DNA from: VRUE01 sp035997045
GTDB lineage: Bacteria > Actinomycetota > Thermoleophilia > Solirubrobacterales > 70-9
DNA: 64,000 nt
Direction: 5' to 3'
Assembly: GCA_035997045.1 (NCBI GenBank)
Contig: DASYIY010000014.1
Location: 1-64,000 of the forward strand
In this document: positions 24,053-32,189 of the stretch, one piece after another
Position numbering within the stretch: position 1 is the stretch's first letter
Layout: each line of letters starts with the position of its first letter
The notes under the pieces: model-generated
Database searches by the model: none
What the model saw: the letters and a program-made list of their open reading frames with translations, nothing else
What the model was told of the DNA's origin: nothing
Program-made: the position numbers and the translations under genes

Positions 24053-24996
24053 TTGGACGGGTCCAGGAGGAGCTTGCCGCTGCTGCGGCGGGCGATCAGG
24101 TCTTCGTGGGCGCGAGCGGCCTCGCTCAGCGGGTAGACGCCGCCGACCGTGACCTCGAGCTCACCCCTGGCGACAGTGCCGAGTAGCTCGCCGATCATCG
24201 GCACAGCCAGGTCCTGACGGGCAAGCAGGTGCACGAGCCAGAAGCCGATGACCGACTTCGAGCCGCGCAGCAGAGCCGCAGTGGAGATATCGCGCTGTTC
24301 GCGCGAGGCGATTCCGAAGACGACCATGCGCCCCAGCGGGGCGAGGATGCCCAACTCTTCGTCAAACGCATTACCGCCGCTCATATGGAGAACGGCATCG
24401 ACGCGCTCGCCGCCGTTGGCCTCGCGGATCGCTTCGCCCAAGTTCTCGGCGCGCGAGTCAACCGTGGCGTCAGCGCCAAGCCGCTCGACCAGCGCCCGCT
24501 TCTCCTCGCTCGATGCAAGCCCGATCACCTTTGCCCCGGCGCTCTTACCGAGCTGCACCGCCATGCTGCCAGTACCGCCCGCGGCGGCCTCGACCACCAG
24601 GGTCTCACCCGGCTCGATCCGCGCACAGCGTTGAACCAGAGCCATCGCGGTCAGGCCCTGCAGCAACAGGCCCGCTGCCTGATCGTCGCTGACCTCGTCG
24701 GGCAGCGGGACCAACAGCGCCTCGGGCACAGCGACCTTCTCCGCGTACCCCCCGCTGCCAAGCAGCGCCGCCACCCGGCGACCGTCAGCAGTGCGCCCGC
24801 TGATCTCAGCCCCCGGAATCAGCGGCAGGGACTGCTCAGCCAGATAGTCGTTCCGAGTCGCATGCGTGTCAGCAAAGTTGATCCCACTCCGCGCCACATC
24901 GACCACGACCATCCCGTCACCGGCCACTGGCTCATCAACCTCGGCCACCCGAAGCTTCTCCGGCCCACCGAACTCCTCAATCTGAATCGCCTTCAT
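24049..24996 (-). CDS. Zinc-independent NADPH:quinone reductase (MDR family)
   Basis: A 315-residue medium-chain dehydrogenase/reductase of the quinone-oxidoreductase type. The N-terminal GroES-like domain has SGINFADTHATRNDYL and LIPGAEISG, and the Rossmann part has VEAAAGGTGSMAVQLGKSAGAKVIG near residue 140. Catalytic zinc ligands of alcohol dehydrogenases are absent. ATG 24996 follows TATGGT (minus strand) by 9 nt. It overlaps deaD by 4 nt; the functional link is not obvious. Confidence 0.88.
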   Translation of the reverse strand: MKAIQIEEFGGPEKLRVAEVDEPVAGDGMVVVDVARSGINFADTHATRNDYLAEQSLPLIPGAEISGRTADGRRVAALLGSGGYAEKVAVPEALLVPLPDEVSDDQAAGLLLQGLTAMALVQRCARIEPGETLVVEAAAGGTGSMAVQLGKSAGAKVIGLASSEEKRALVERLGADATVDSRAENLGEAIREANGGERVDAVLHMSGGNAFDEELGILAPLGRMVVFGIASREQRDISTAALLRGSKSVIGFWLVHLLARQDLAVPMIGELLGTVARGELEVTVGGVYPLSEAARAHEDLIARRSSGKLLLDPSK

Positions 24997-25045
24997 CGGC
25001 GCCGAACCATAGTCGTCCGGCAGCTTTTAGCCCTCGACCCTGGAA

Positions 25046-25161
25046 GGGGCAGCGGGGGTCCGTCGGGGGCGTGGCGTCCTGTTTTTCGCAAAGACCACTC
25101 CTCGAGAGAGGCGGCGCGACCGGCGAAAAACTCAGCGCCCCCGACGGACCCCCGATGCCCC
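25046..25161. repeat. 116-bp nested inverted-repeat element
   Basis: The outer arms (25046-25071 and 25136-25161) pair at 25 of 26 positions, with a perfect 18-bp core GGGGGTCCGTCGGGGGCG. Inner arms are GTTTTTCGC (25081-25089) and GCGAAAAAC (25123-25131), with a 33-nt loop. Size, spacing and the TTTTTCG core match the element at 7213-7326 although the outer arms differ. It sits between two divergent genes, so it is not simply a terminator. Confidence 0.7.
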
Positions 25162-25196
25162 ACCCGGCCAAGGGGTCAACTAATCTCCCCCGCCGG

Positions 25197-26126
25197 ATGT
25201 CCCTAACAGTCGTCGGATCAATCGCCTTTGACTCGGTCAAGACCCCCTTCGGGGAGCGCGATCGCATGCTCGGCGGCGCCGCCGTGCACTTCTCGCTAGC
25301 CGCCAGCTTCTTCACCGAGGTCCGCCCGGTCGGCCCGGTCGGCGATGATTTCGGCGCGGCAGAGTTCGATGTACTGGAGCGGCGCGGCGTGCTCACCGAC
25401 GACATCGAGCGGGTAGCCGGGGGCGAGTCCTTCTTCTGGCGCGGCCGCTACGAGTACGACCTCAACGTCGCCCACACCGAGGACACCCAGCTCGGCGTCT
25501 TCGGCGAGTTCGAGCCGAAGCTATCCGCCGCCTCGCAGGACGCCGACATGCTCTTCCTCGCCAACATCCAGCCCGACCTGCAGCGCCAGGTCCGCGCCCA
25601 GTGCGGCTCGGCCCGCTTCTCCGCGCTGGACTCGATGAACCTCTGGATCGAGACCGCCAAGGACTCGCTGCTGGCGGCGATCGGCGAGGTCGACTGCGTG
25701 ATCCTCAACGACGCCGAGATCCGCCAGCTGACGGGCGAGGGCAACCTCGCCCGCGCCGCCCGCGCCCTGATGGCACACGGCCCGCGCGCGGTGGTCGCCA
25801 AGCAGGGCGAGTACGGTGCCGCTCTCTTCACCGAGGACAGCTTTTTCGCCCTACCCGGCTTCCCGCTCGAGGACGTGCGCGACCCGACCGGGGCCGGCGA
25901 CAGCTTCGCCGGCGGCTTCATCGGCTACCTCGACGGTCACGACGGCGAGATCGACCAAGCCTGCCTGCGGCGGGCGATGGGATACGGCACCGTGCTCGCC
26001 TCCTTCAACGTCGAGCAGTTCGGCACCGAGCGCGTCTCGGCGCTGACCCGCGAGGAGATCGACGAGCGCTTCGCGGCGCTGCAGACGATGACCAGCTTCG
26101 AGTCGCTTCCGGCGCGCGCCGAGTAG
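25197..26126 (+). CDS. PfkB-family carbohydrate/nucleoside kinase
   Basis: A ~309-residue ribokinase-like enzyme. It has the N-terminal glycine motif MLGGAAVHFSLAA near residue 24, VGPVGDDFGA near residue 48 and the C-terminal anion-hole/catalytic motif DPTGAGDSFAGGFIGYL near residue 225 with the catalytic Asp. The substrate is unknown. ATG 25197 follows TAATCT (25181-25186) by 10 nt. An upstream extension into the palindrome would give a proline-rich, unlikely N-terminus. Confidence 0.88.
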   Translation: MSLTVVGSIAFDSVKTPFGERDRMLGGAAVHFSLAASFFTEVRPVGPVGDDFGAAEFDVLERRGVLTDDIERVAGGESFFWRGRYEYDLNVAHTEDTQLGVFGEFEPKLSAASQDADMLFLANIQPDLQRQVRAQCGSARFSALDSMNLWIETAKDSLLAAIGEVDCVILNDAEIRQLTGEGNLARAARALMAHGPRAVVAKQGEYGAALFTEDSFFALPGFPLEDVRDPTGAGDSFAGGFIGYLDGHDGEIDQACLRRAMGYGTVLASFNVEQFGTERVSALTREEIDERFAALQTMTSFESLPARAE

Positions 26127-26211
26127 TCCTCCTGTTCTCCGCCGCGCAACAGGCTGGGAGAACCGAACTGCGATACTTGGCACTCCAGCTCAAACAGCTT
26201 GAGGAGGGGTG

Positions 26212-27612
26212 ATGGCCACCGAGCAGCAGATCAGGGACGCAAGCGCCGACGGGGGAGCCGCCACCGGCTCCGAGTCGCTGACGGTCACCGACAACCGCAC
26301 CGGCAAGACTTACGAGCTACCGATCGAGGACAACACCGTGCGGGCGATGGACCTGCGCCAGATCAAGGTCAATCCCGACGAATTCGGGATGCTGGCCTAT
26401 GACCCAGCCTTCACCAACACGGCCGCCTGTCGCTCCTCGATCACCTACATCGACGGCGCCGCCGGCATCCTCGAACACCGCGGCTACTCGATCGAGCAGC
26501 TCTGCGAGAAATCGACCTTCCTCGAGGTCGCCTACCTGCTGATCTTCGGCGAGCTGCCGACCGGCCCGCAGCTCGACCGCTGGGTCTACGACATCACCCA
26601 CCACACCTTCGTCCACGAGGACCTCAAGCAGTTCTTCGAGGGCTTCCGCTACGACGCCCACCCGATGGGGATGCTGCTCGCCGGCGTCGGCGCCCTCTCC
26701 ACCTTCTATCCCGACGCCAAGCACGTCGAGGACGAAGAAGAGCGCTACATGGCGGCGGTGCGCCTGATCGCCAAGGTGCCGACCCTGGCCGCCTTCTCCT
26801 ACCGCCACAACATGGGGCTGCCTTACGTCTACCCCGACAACGACCTCAACTTCGCCGAGAACTTCCTCTCGATGATGTTCAAGAAGACGGAAGCGAAGCA
26901 CCTGCCGAAGGAAAGCCTCTCGAAGGCGCTCGACGTGCTCTTCATCCTCCACGCCGACCACGAACAGAACTGCTCGACCAGCGCCGTGCGCGGCGTCGGC
27001 TCCTCCAACGTCGATCCCTACTCCGCCGTCGCGGCTGGAGTGGCGGCGCTGTACGGCCCGCTGCACGGCGGTGCCAACGAGGCGGTCCTGCGGATGCTGC
27101 GCGAAATCGACTCGGTCGACAACATCCCCGGCTTCCTCGAGAAGGTGAAGGCGCGCGAGGCGAAGCTGATGGGCTTCGGCCACCGTGTCTACAAGAACTA
27201 CGACCCGCGTGCGCGGATCATCCAGCAGCACATGGACGAGATCTTCGAGGCGACCGAGTACAACCCGCTGATCGAGATCGCCCAGGAGCTGGAGAAGCGC
27301 GCCCTCGACGACGAGTACTTCACCTCGCGCAAGCTCTACCCGAATGTCGACTTCTACTCCGGGATCATCTACGAGGCGCTGGGCGTCCCGAACGAGATGT
27401 TCACGGTGATCTTCGCCATCCCCCGCACGGCAGGATGGGTCGCGCAGTGGATGGAGATGAAGGACGATCCGGAGCAGAAAATCGCCCGGCCACGGCAGAT
27501 CTACACCGGCGCGCGTGAGCGCGACTACATCCGGCTCGCCGATCGCGAGGGGCCGGAGAAGATCGTCGGACCCCCTGCGCGTCGCCCGAAGCGCCCTCGC
27601 CGCGGGGCGTAG
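26212..27612 (+). CDS. gltA: Citrate synthase
   Basis: A 466-residue citrate synthase (oxaloacetate plus acetyl-CoA to citrate, first TCA step). Active-site signatures are visible: LHADHEQNCSTSAVRGVGSS near residue 245, GPLHGGANEAVLRML near residue 285, the catalytic FGHRVYKNYDPRA near residue 325 and NVDFYSGIIYEALG near residue 385. A ~25-residue N-terminal extension and a basic C-terminal tail (PPARRPKRPRRGA) extend the family core. ATG 26212 is preceded by the Shine-Dalgarno GAGGAGG, unlike the leaderless genes around it. Confidence 0.95.
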   Translation: MATEQQIRDASADGGAATGSESLTVTDNRTGKTYELPIEDNTVRAMDLRQIKVNPDEFGMLAYDPAFTNTAACRSSITYIDGAAGILEHRGYSIEQLCEKSTFLEVAYLLIFGELPTGPQLDRWVYDITHHTFVHEDLKQFFEGFRYDAHPMGMLLAGVGALSTFYPDAKHVEDEEERYMAAVRLIAKVPTLAAFSYRHNMGLPYVYPDNDLNFAENFLSMMFKKTEAKHLPKESLSKALDVLFILHADHEQNCSTSAVRGVGSSNVDPYSAVAAGVAALYGPLHGGANEAVLRMLREIDSVDNIPGFLEKVKAREAKLMGFGHRVYKNYDPRARIIQQHMDEIFEATEYNPLIEIAQELEKRALDDEYFTSRKLYPNVDFYSGIIYEALGVPNEMFTVIFAIPRTAGWVAQWMEMKDDPEQKIARPRQIYTGARERDYIRLADREGPEKIVGPPARRPKRPRRGA

Positions 27613-27655
27613 CGGCCAAGACTTAGCCAGGTCCGGATTTCATACGCTGCGGGCC

Positions 27656-28009
27656 TTGTCTCGTTGGAAGCTGACTGTGCGGCACGGATCCGATGTGGAT
27701 CGCCTGGCATTCGATGACCTTGGAGAGGCCGTGGCCGCGATGCGGGCGCGAGCTCTGGAGATCCGGGCAGAGGGGCCGGTGAAGGGCGTGGCTTCGTTGC
27801 GGGACTTCGGGCCGGAAGAGCAGGTTCATGCTCGCTTGCAGCTGAGTGGGAAGGGGTGGCTGCGCAAGCCCGTCGCGGGAGTCGATGTGCGCGGCGACGG
27901 AACGTTCATGCCGTTTCGGGGCAGCGTTCGGCGCGAGGAGCTGGACCCGACCCACCACGAGACGCCGTTCGACCTCGTGCGGGAGACTCTGGAACGAGCA
28001 AACTCGTAG
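27656..28009 (+). CDS. Hypothetical protein
   Basis: A ~117-residue protein with no recognised domain; it contains LTVRHGSDVDRLAFDDLGEA and a PEEQVHARLQLSGKGWLRK stretch. TTG 27656 is proposed as start because TACGCT (27643-27648) lies 7 nt upstream; no ATG or GTG fits. Its stop codon touches the 19-bp hairpin at 28009. Codon use is somewhat less GC-biased than its neighbours. Confidence 0.6.
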   Translation: MSRWKLTVRHGSDVDRLAFDDLGEAVAAMRARALEIRAEGPVKGVASLRDFGPEEQVHARLQLSGKGWLRKPVAGVDVRGDGTFMPFRGSVRREELDPTHHETPFDLVRETLERANS

Positions 28010-28053
28010 GTGTGGCGACTTTCCCGTCATATACACGGGAAACTCGCCACACC
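28009..28053. repeat. Solo hairpin, 19-bp stem
   Basis: The arms 28009-28027 and 28035-28053 (GGTGTGGCGACTTTCCCGT and complement, one C-C mismatch) enclose the 7-nt loop CATATAC. It overlaps the stop of the preceding gene. No T-run follows, so it may be a repeat-type palindrome and not a terminator. Confidence 0.65.
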
Positions 28054-28057
28054 GACC

Positions 28058-28375
28058 ATGACCGAGATCGAGATCGAGATTCCCAAGGGCAGCTACGCCG
28101 CCGGGCGCCGCGTAAAGCTGCCGGCCGGGGCGGAAGCGCCATACGCGGTCTTCATCAACGGGGTCGAGCAGCGCGAGGGAACCGACTACGAGATGCGAGC
28201 CGACGAGATCCTCTTCAGCCGCCAGATCGTCAAGGAGAAAGTCGGCACCGGTCGCTGGCTGGCGATGTACCTGGGGCTCTTCGGTACCTACCGCAAGGAC
28301 GAGACGGTCGACCTCCAGTTCCAGCGCAACGGCAAGATCGAATTGATCTCCGACCTGCCGGTCAAGCCCGACTGA
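28058..28375 (+). CDS. Small hypothetical beta-rich protein
   Basis: A ~105-residue protein beginning MTEIEIEIPKGSYAAGRRVK and containing APYAVFINGVEQREGTDYEM and WLAMYLGLFGTYRKDETVDL. The pattern suggests a small beta-sandwich. No family is recognised. ATG 28058 follows the hairpin directly; no Shine-Dalgarno is evident. Confidence 0.65.
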   Translation: MTEIEIEIPKGSYAAGRRVKLPAGAEAPYAVFINGVEQREGTDYEMRADEILFSRQIVKEKVGTGRWLAMYLGLFGTYRKDETVDLQFQRNGKIELISDLPVKPD

Positions 28376-28405
28376 CCGAAGCGCCCGCTGCGAGCGTGGG
28401 CGGCG

Positions 28406-29365
28406 CTAGTTGAAGACGTAGAGCAGCAGGAAGGCGATCGCGGCGAAGCTCGCGGCGCCGGCGATCAGGGGCTTGTCGTCGACGACGATCGCCGCGGTCG
28501 AGCGATCGTCGGCGCGGTCGTAGATCAGGTAGAGGTAGCGGAAGACGCAGTAGAGGACCGAGGGGATCGTCCACATCATCTCGTTGCCGATCAGCGGCGA
28601 GTTGACGGCGTAGATCGAGTAGCTGATCACGGTGCCGGTGGTGACCATCGCGACCATCTGATCGAGGAAGGGCAGCGAGTAGTGCTCGAGGACAGGGCGG
28701 CTGCTGGTTCCCTCGTGCAGCTCCGAGACGGCCTCCTGGCGGCGCTTGGTGACGCCGAGGAAGAGGGCGAACATGCCGGTGCAGAGCAGCAGCCATTCCG
28801 AGGCGTGGGCGTCGACGGCGACGGCGCCGGCGGCGACGCGAAGGATGAAGAGCCCGGCCAGGGTCATCACGTCGACGATCACGATCTGCTTGAGGCCGAG
28901 GCTGTAGGCCATCTGGGCGACGCCGTAGCCGACCACCATCAGGCCGACTTCCCAGTTCACCGCCGCGAAGGCGAGGGCGATCGCGACGATCGCCAAGCCG
29001 GGGGCGATCGCCTTCGCGGTCCCCTCCGGAAGCTCGCGCGCCGCCAGCGGCCGGAAGCGCTTCTTCGGGTGCTTGCGGTCGAGCTCGACGTCGATCAGGT
29101 CATTGACGTAGTAGCCGGCGCTGGAGATGAGGCAGAAAGCGACGAAGGTGAGGAACGCCTCCAGCACGTCGTGGGACTGGTTGAACTTGCCGGAGAAGAG
29201 CAGCCCGGCGAAGACGAAGACGTTCTTGATCCACTCCTGCGGCCGGCCGGTCTTGATCGCCGCCCGCAGCGGCGAGCGGCGCGGCACCACGGGCTCATCC
29301 ATGGATGGCTCTGCTTGCGCGGCAGCGGCCGGGACCGTCGGCTGTTCCGAAGTGATGGTTTCCAT
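28406..29365 (-). CDS. Decaprenyl-phosphate phosphoribosyltransferase-like UbiA prenyltransferase
   Basis: A ~319-residue UbiA-superfamily membrane enzyme. It has the first Asp-rich motif NDLIDVELDRKHPKKRFRP near residue 95 and the loop GVTKRRQEAVSELHEGTSSR near residue 205, typical of the actinobacterial enzyme that transfers phosphoribose to decaprenyl phosphate for arabinan donor synthesis. About nine helices are visible. The start is uncertain: ATG 29365 gives a 25-residue lead, while ATG 29476 would overlap the upstream nucleotidyltransferase gene by 35 nt. No other arabinogalactan genes are nearby. Confidence 0.85.
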   Translation of the reverse strand: METITSEQPTVPAAAAQAEPSMDEPVVPRRSPLRAAIKTGRPQEWIKNVFVFAGLLFSGKFNQSHDVLEAFLTFVAFCLISSAGYYVNDLIDVELDRKHPKKRFRPLAARELPEGTAKAIAPGLAIVAIALAFAAVNWEVGLMVVGYGVAQMAYSLGLKQIVIVDVMTLAGLFILRVAAGAVAVDAHASEWLLLCTGMFALFLGVTKRRQEAVSELHEGTSSRPVLEHYSLPFLDQMVAMVTTGTVISYSIYAVNSPLIGNEMMWTIPSVLYCVFRYLYLIYDRADDRSTAAIVVDDKPLIAGAASFAAIAFLLLYVFN

Positions 29366-29441
29366 GCTGGCGAAGGCGGGGGCGGGGGCGAACCCAACCG
29401 GCAAGGGAGATTCAGTCGCGACAGGGTACCGCTGCGAGCCG

Positions 29442-29936
29442 TCAGCTCCCTGGGTCGGGCCGGTCTTGAGCGGCATCCAACGCTTCGAGATCGTCCCGAT
29501 CGCGTGGACGCTCGCTCGCCTGCTTCATTGCGCGCAGGTGGGCCAAAGAGCAAACTCGGACCAAGAGTCCCTCGATATCGACCTCAGATGCCTCGGCGTC
29601 GAGAACCGCGAAGGTCGGGATCTGTGGAAGGCCTTGGAGAACATCGACCTGCCCCAATTCAGTGATCACGAGAGTCCGATCCCCGGTCTTGAGAAACGTC
29701 AAGATCGCGGATGAGTCGAGCAGGCGACCACCGACGTCGACCTTCCCGCCAAGCTCTTTGAGCAGAGAATCGAGCTTTGCCAAGTTCTCGTCAGAGGGAT
29801 CGGGAACCACATCGACATCTCGAGTAGCACGGAGGTAGCCCCAAGCGTTGACAGCCAGGCCACCGACCAGCACGAAGCGGATCTCTGCCTTCGTCAGCTG
29901 TTCCAAGAGCTGACGAAGGCGCAGCGGCTCGGCCAT
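29442..29936 (-). CDS. Stand-alone nucleotidyltransferase-like protein (putative TA partner)
   Basis: A 164-residue protein with a clean nucleotidyltransferase signature, FVLVGGLAVNAWGYLRATRD followed by VDVVPDPS near residues 20-47 (GG, then TRDVD), and ITELGQVDVL later as the likely third acidic strand. Its ATG shares its A with the stop of a 62-residue ORF upstream (TGATG), so the two are translationally coupled. Such pairs resemble nucleotidyltransferase toxin-antitoxin modules. It is followed by the UbiA gene. Confidence 0.75.
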   Translation of the reverse strand: MAEPLRLRQLLEQLTKAEIRFVLVGGLAVNAWGYLRATRDVDVVPDPSDENLAKLDSLLKELGGKVDVGGRLLDSSAILTFLKTGDRTLVITELGQVDVLQGLPQIPTFAVLDAEASEVDIEGLLVRVCSLAHLRAMKQASERPRDRDDLEALDAAQDRPDPGS

Positions 29937-30124
29937 CAGCTGCGCCGCGCGTTGCCAGTGAACGTAGAGAGGAATTCGCTCAAGGCAAGGCCTTCGGAGA
30001 GATTGACCGCGAGCGACCGGCGACCGTCTTCCCGGAGTTGGCGGCGCCTTGCTTCCTCGTTGATTCGCCACGGATCGACTGCCGACGACTCGACATTGGA
30101 CCCTGGATCCGGCTTGCTCTGCAT
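29936..30124 (-). CDS. Small basic protein coupled to nucleotidyltransferase (putative antitoxin)
   Basis: A 62-residue, Arg-rich helical protein (INEEARRRQLREDGRRSLAV, then NLSEGLALSEFLSTFTGNAR). It has its own leaderless promoter signature on the minus strand: TAATCT (30136-30131), 6-nt spacer, ATG 30124. Its TGA overlaps the next ATG by one base. Size, coupling and charge suit an antitoxin or accessory partner of the nucleotidyltransferase, but no homologue with known function is recognised. Confidence 0.65.
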   Translation of the reverse strand: MQSKPDPGSNVESSAVDPWRINEEARRRQLREDGRRSLAVNLSEGLALSEFLSTFTGNARRS

Positions 30125-30159
30125 GGGTGGAGATTAGAGCCGAGTGGTGGTCGGTCAGG

Positions 30160-31797
30160 CTACGGGTCAATCAGCACGCCGGGATTCAGCATCCCGGCGG
30201 GGTCCAGCTCGGCCTTGGCAGCGCGCAAGGCCGCCGCAAACGGCGCCGGGCGCTGGCGGTCGTACCAGGGGCGGTGGTCGCGGCCAACCGCGTGGTGGTG
30301 GGTGATCGTGCCGCCGCCTTCGATCACGGCCTCCGCTGCCGCGGCCTTGATCTCGTCCCACTGCTCGACCTCGCCGCCGCGGGTCGCCGGCGCGAGCACG
30401 GTGAAGTAGGGCGCCGGGCCGTCTGGGTAGACGTGGGTGAAGCGGCAGCTGACCCGAGGGGCGCCGGCGCCGTCGGCGGGGGTGCCGCAGACCTCGGCGA
30501 CCTTGCTGCGCACCGCCTCGATCGTGGTGGCGTGGAAATCCTCGAGTCGGTCCCAGGTGATCGCCGTCTCGAAGGTCTCGCTGAGGACACCGCAGGCGAC
30601 GAAGGTGTCGCGAAGGTATGGCGCGAGGAGGAAGGCGCCGCGCCACGTCTCGACCGCCGACGCATCGCCGCCACCGTCTCGCTCGCGGCCGTGGCTCACC
30701 GACCCTCGGCCGGGGAGCGGGGAGTTGGGAACGCCGCCGTGGGACTGAGCGATGTCGAGCGCCAGTCGCATCGGCTCGTCGACCGGCAGGTGCGGCGACT
30801 CGAAGCCAAGGACCAGCAGGCTCTTCTCGCCCGAGCCGGCCCCGGTTGTCCCCGCCTCCATTGCGTCGAGCAGGCGGCAGTTGGCCGGGTACAACCCCGA
30901 CTGCGAGATCTCGCGAATCGCCTCCGCGGCGGCGAAAAAATCGTCGAACTCGACGCTGCAGGAGGTCTTGAACCGAGGTCGCGGGCGCACCCTGACCCAG
31001 GCGTCGGCGATCACGCCGAGGATGCCCTCGGAGCCGATCAGCGCTCGGTCGGGAGAAGGCCCCGCCCCCGACCCCGGCAGCCTCCGGCTCTCCCAGGTCC
31101 CGCGCGGCGTAATCGCCCGCACCGACTCGACCAGGTCGTCGATGTGGGTATAGAGAGTCGCGAAGTGCCCGCCGGCCCGGGTCGCGACCCAGCCGCCCAG
31201 GGTCGAGTACTCGAACGACTGCGGGAAGTGCCGCAGGGTCAACCCGTGCTCGCGCAGCTGACTCTCCAGCCCGGGCCCGGTGGCGCCGGCCTGGATCCGT
31301 GCCGCCAAGGATTCCGCATCGACTTCCAGCACCCGATCCAGCCGCCGCAGGTCGAGCGAAACCACCGGCCGATCGCCCAATCGCGCCTCCACCCCACCGA
31401 CCACGCTGGTCCCGCCACCGAACGGAATGACGGCCGCCCCCTCCGCCTCCGACCAGGAGAGCACCGTCTCGATCTCCGACTCGTCCCTCGGGAAGGCGAC
31501 GAGGTCGGGTGGGTTGGGAAATTCGCCGCGGAATCCCCGTACCACGTCGCGGTAGGCCTTGCCCAATGCATGCGCGACGCGCTCATAGCGATCGTCGCTG
31601 AACAGGTCCCCGAACGAACTCGGGACCTTCAGCCGCGGCGCTCGCAGCTCCACGGCCTCGAGCGGCACCGGATCCTCGACCTCGCCGCCCATGCCCAGCT
31701 GCTCGCGAATTCCCTTCGCCGCCGCCTCGAGCTCCTCACGGGAAGGCGCCTGGTCCTCATACCCCCAACCCCAGTGCTTGAGCCGCCGCCCGGTCAT
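30160..31797 (-). CDS. FAD-binding oxidoreductase (alkyl-DHAP synthase/D-lactate dehydrogenase-like)
   Basis: A 545-residue VAO-fold flavoprotein. The FAD domain shows AAVIPFGGGTSVVGGVEA near residue 120 and FPQSFEYSTLGGWVATRAGG near residue 195. The C-terminal cap ends with GGGTITHHHAVGRDHRPWY, matching the conserved His-rich signature of alkylglycerone-phosphate synthase. The N-terminus KHWGWGYEDQ also fits that group. A role in ether-lipid synthesis is possible, but bacterial members are often of unsettled function. The small antitoxin-like gene starts 35 nt downstream from its own promoter. Confidence 0.85.
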   Translation of the reverse strand: MTGRRLKHWGWGYEDQAPSREELEAAAKGIREQLGMGGEVEDPVPLEAVELRAPRLKVPSSFGDLFSDDRYERVAHALGKAYRDVVRGFRGEFPNPPDLVAFPRDESEIETVLSWSEAEGAAVIPFGGGTSVVGGVEARLGDRPVVSLDLRRLDRVLEVDAESLAARIQAGATGPGLESQLREHGLTLRHFPQSFEYSTLGGWVATRAGGHFATLYTHIDDLVESVRAITPRGTWESRRLPGSGAGPSPDRALIGSEGILGVIADAWVRVRPRPRFKTSCSVEFDDFFAAAEAIREISQSGLYPANCRLLDAMEAGTTGAGSGEKSLLVLGFESPHLPVDEPMRLALDIAQSHGGVPNSPLPGRGSVSHGRERDGGGDASAVETWRGAFLLAPYLRDTFVACGVLSETFETAITWDRLEDFHATTIEAVRSKVAEVCGTPADGAGAPRVSCRFTHVYPDGPAPYFTVLAPATRGGEVEQWDEIKAAAAEAVIEGGGTITHHHAVGRDHRPWYDRQRPAPFAAALRAAKAELDPAGMLNPGVLIDP

Positions 31798-31822
31798 CCG
31801 CAGCGAAGCGTCGCAGGTCCGG

Positions 31823-32161
31823 CTAGGTCAAGCCAGCGGGAACCATTGCCTGCTTCAGCGTGCGCTCCCGCATCCAGAGGAACAGGGGAAGCCCAAAGCA
31901 GAGGCCGACGAGCAGCGAGGCAGGTATGCAAAGCCACCACCACTTGATCCCGAGCTTCGGTCCCTCGACGGCAGCCCAGACGAGGAACGCGATCCCGGCG
32001 ATGCAGAGGTCGAGCAGCAGCTGCGTCGACGGGGTGCTGGCCGTCCACAGCGAGAAGTAGCGGCCAATGCTGGAGCCATCTTCAGCGAAGAAGAGGACGA
32101 GGCAGACGTTCGGCACGACGAAGCCGACGACGGTGAGAATCAACAGCAGGCGTTCCTTCAT
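31823..32161 (-). CDS. DUF2834-like small membrane protein
   Basis: A ~112-residue membrane protein with three hydrophobic segments (LLLILTVVGFVVPNVCLVLF, LLLDLCIAGIAFLVWAAVEG, LCIPASLLVGLCFGLPLFLW). The layout resembles DUF2834 proteins of unknown function. TAGGCT lies 5 nt before the proposed start, so it is probably leaderless. Confidence 0.65.
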   Translation of the reverse strand: MKERLLLILTVVGFVVPNVCLVLFFAEDGSSIGRYFSLWTASTPSTQLLLDLCIAGIAFLVWAAVEGPKLGIKWWWLCIPASLLVGLCFGLPLFLWMRERTLKQAMVPAGLT

Positions 32162-32189
32162 CAAGCAGCCTAGGCGTGCGGACTGGCGA

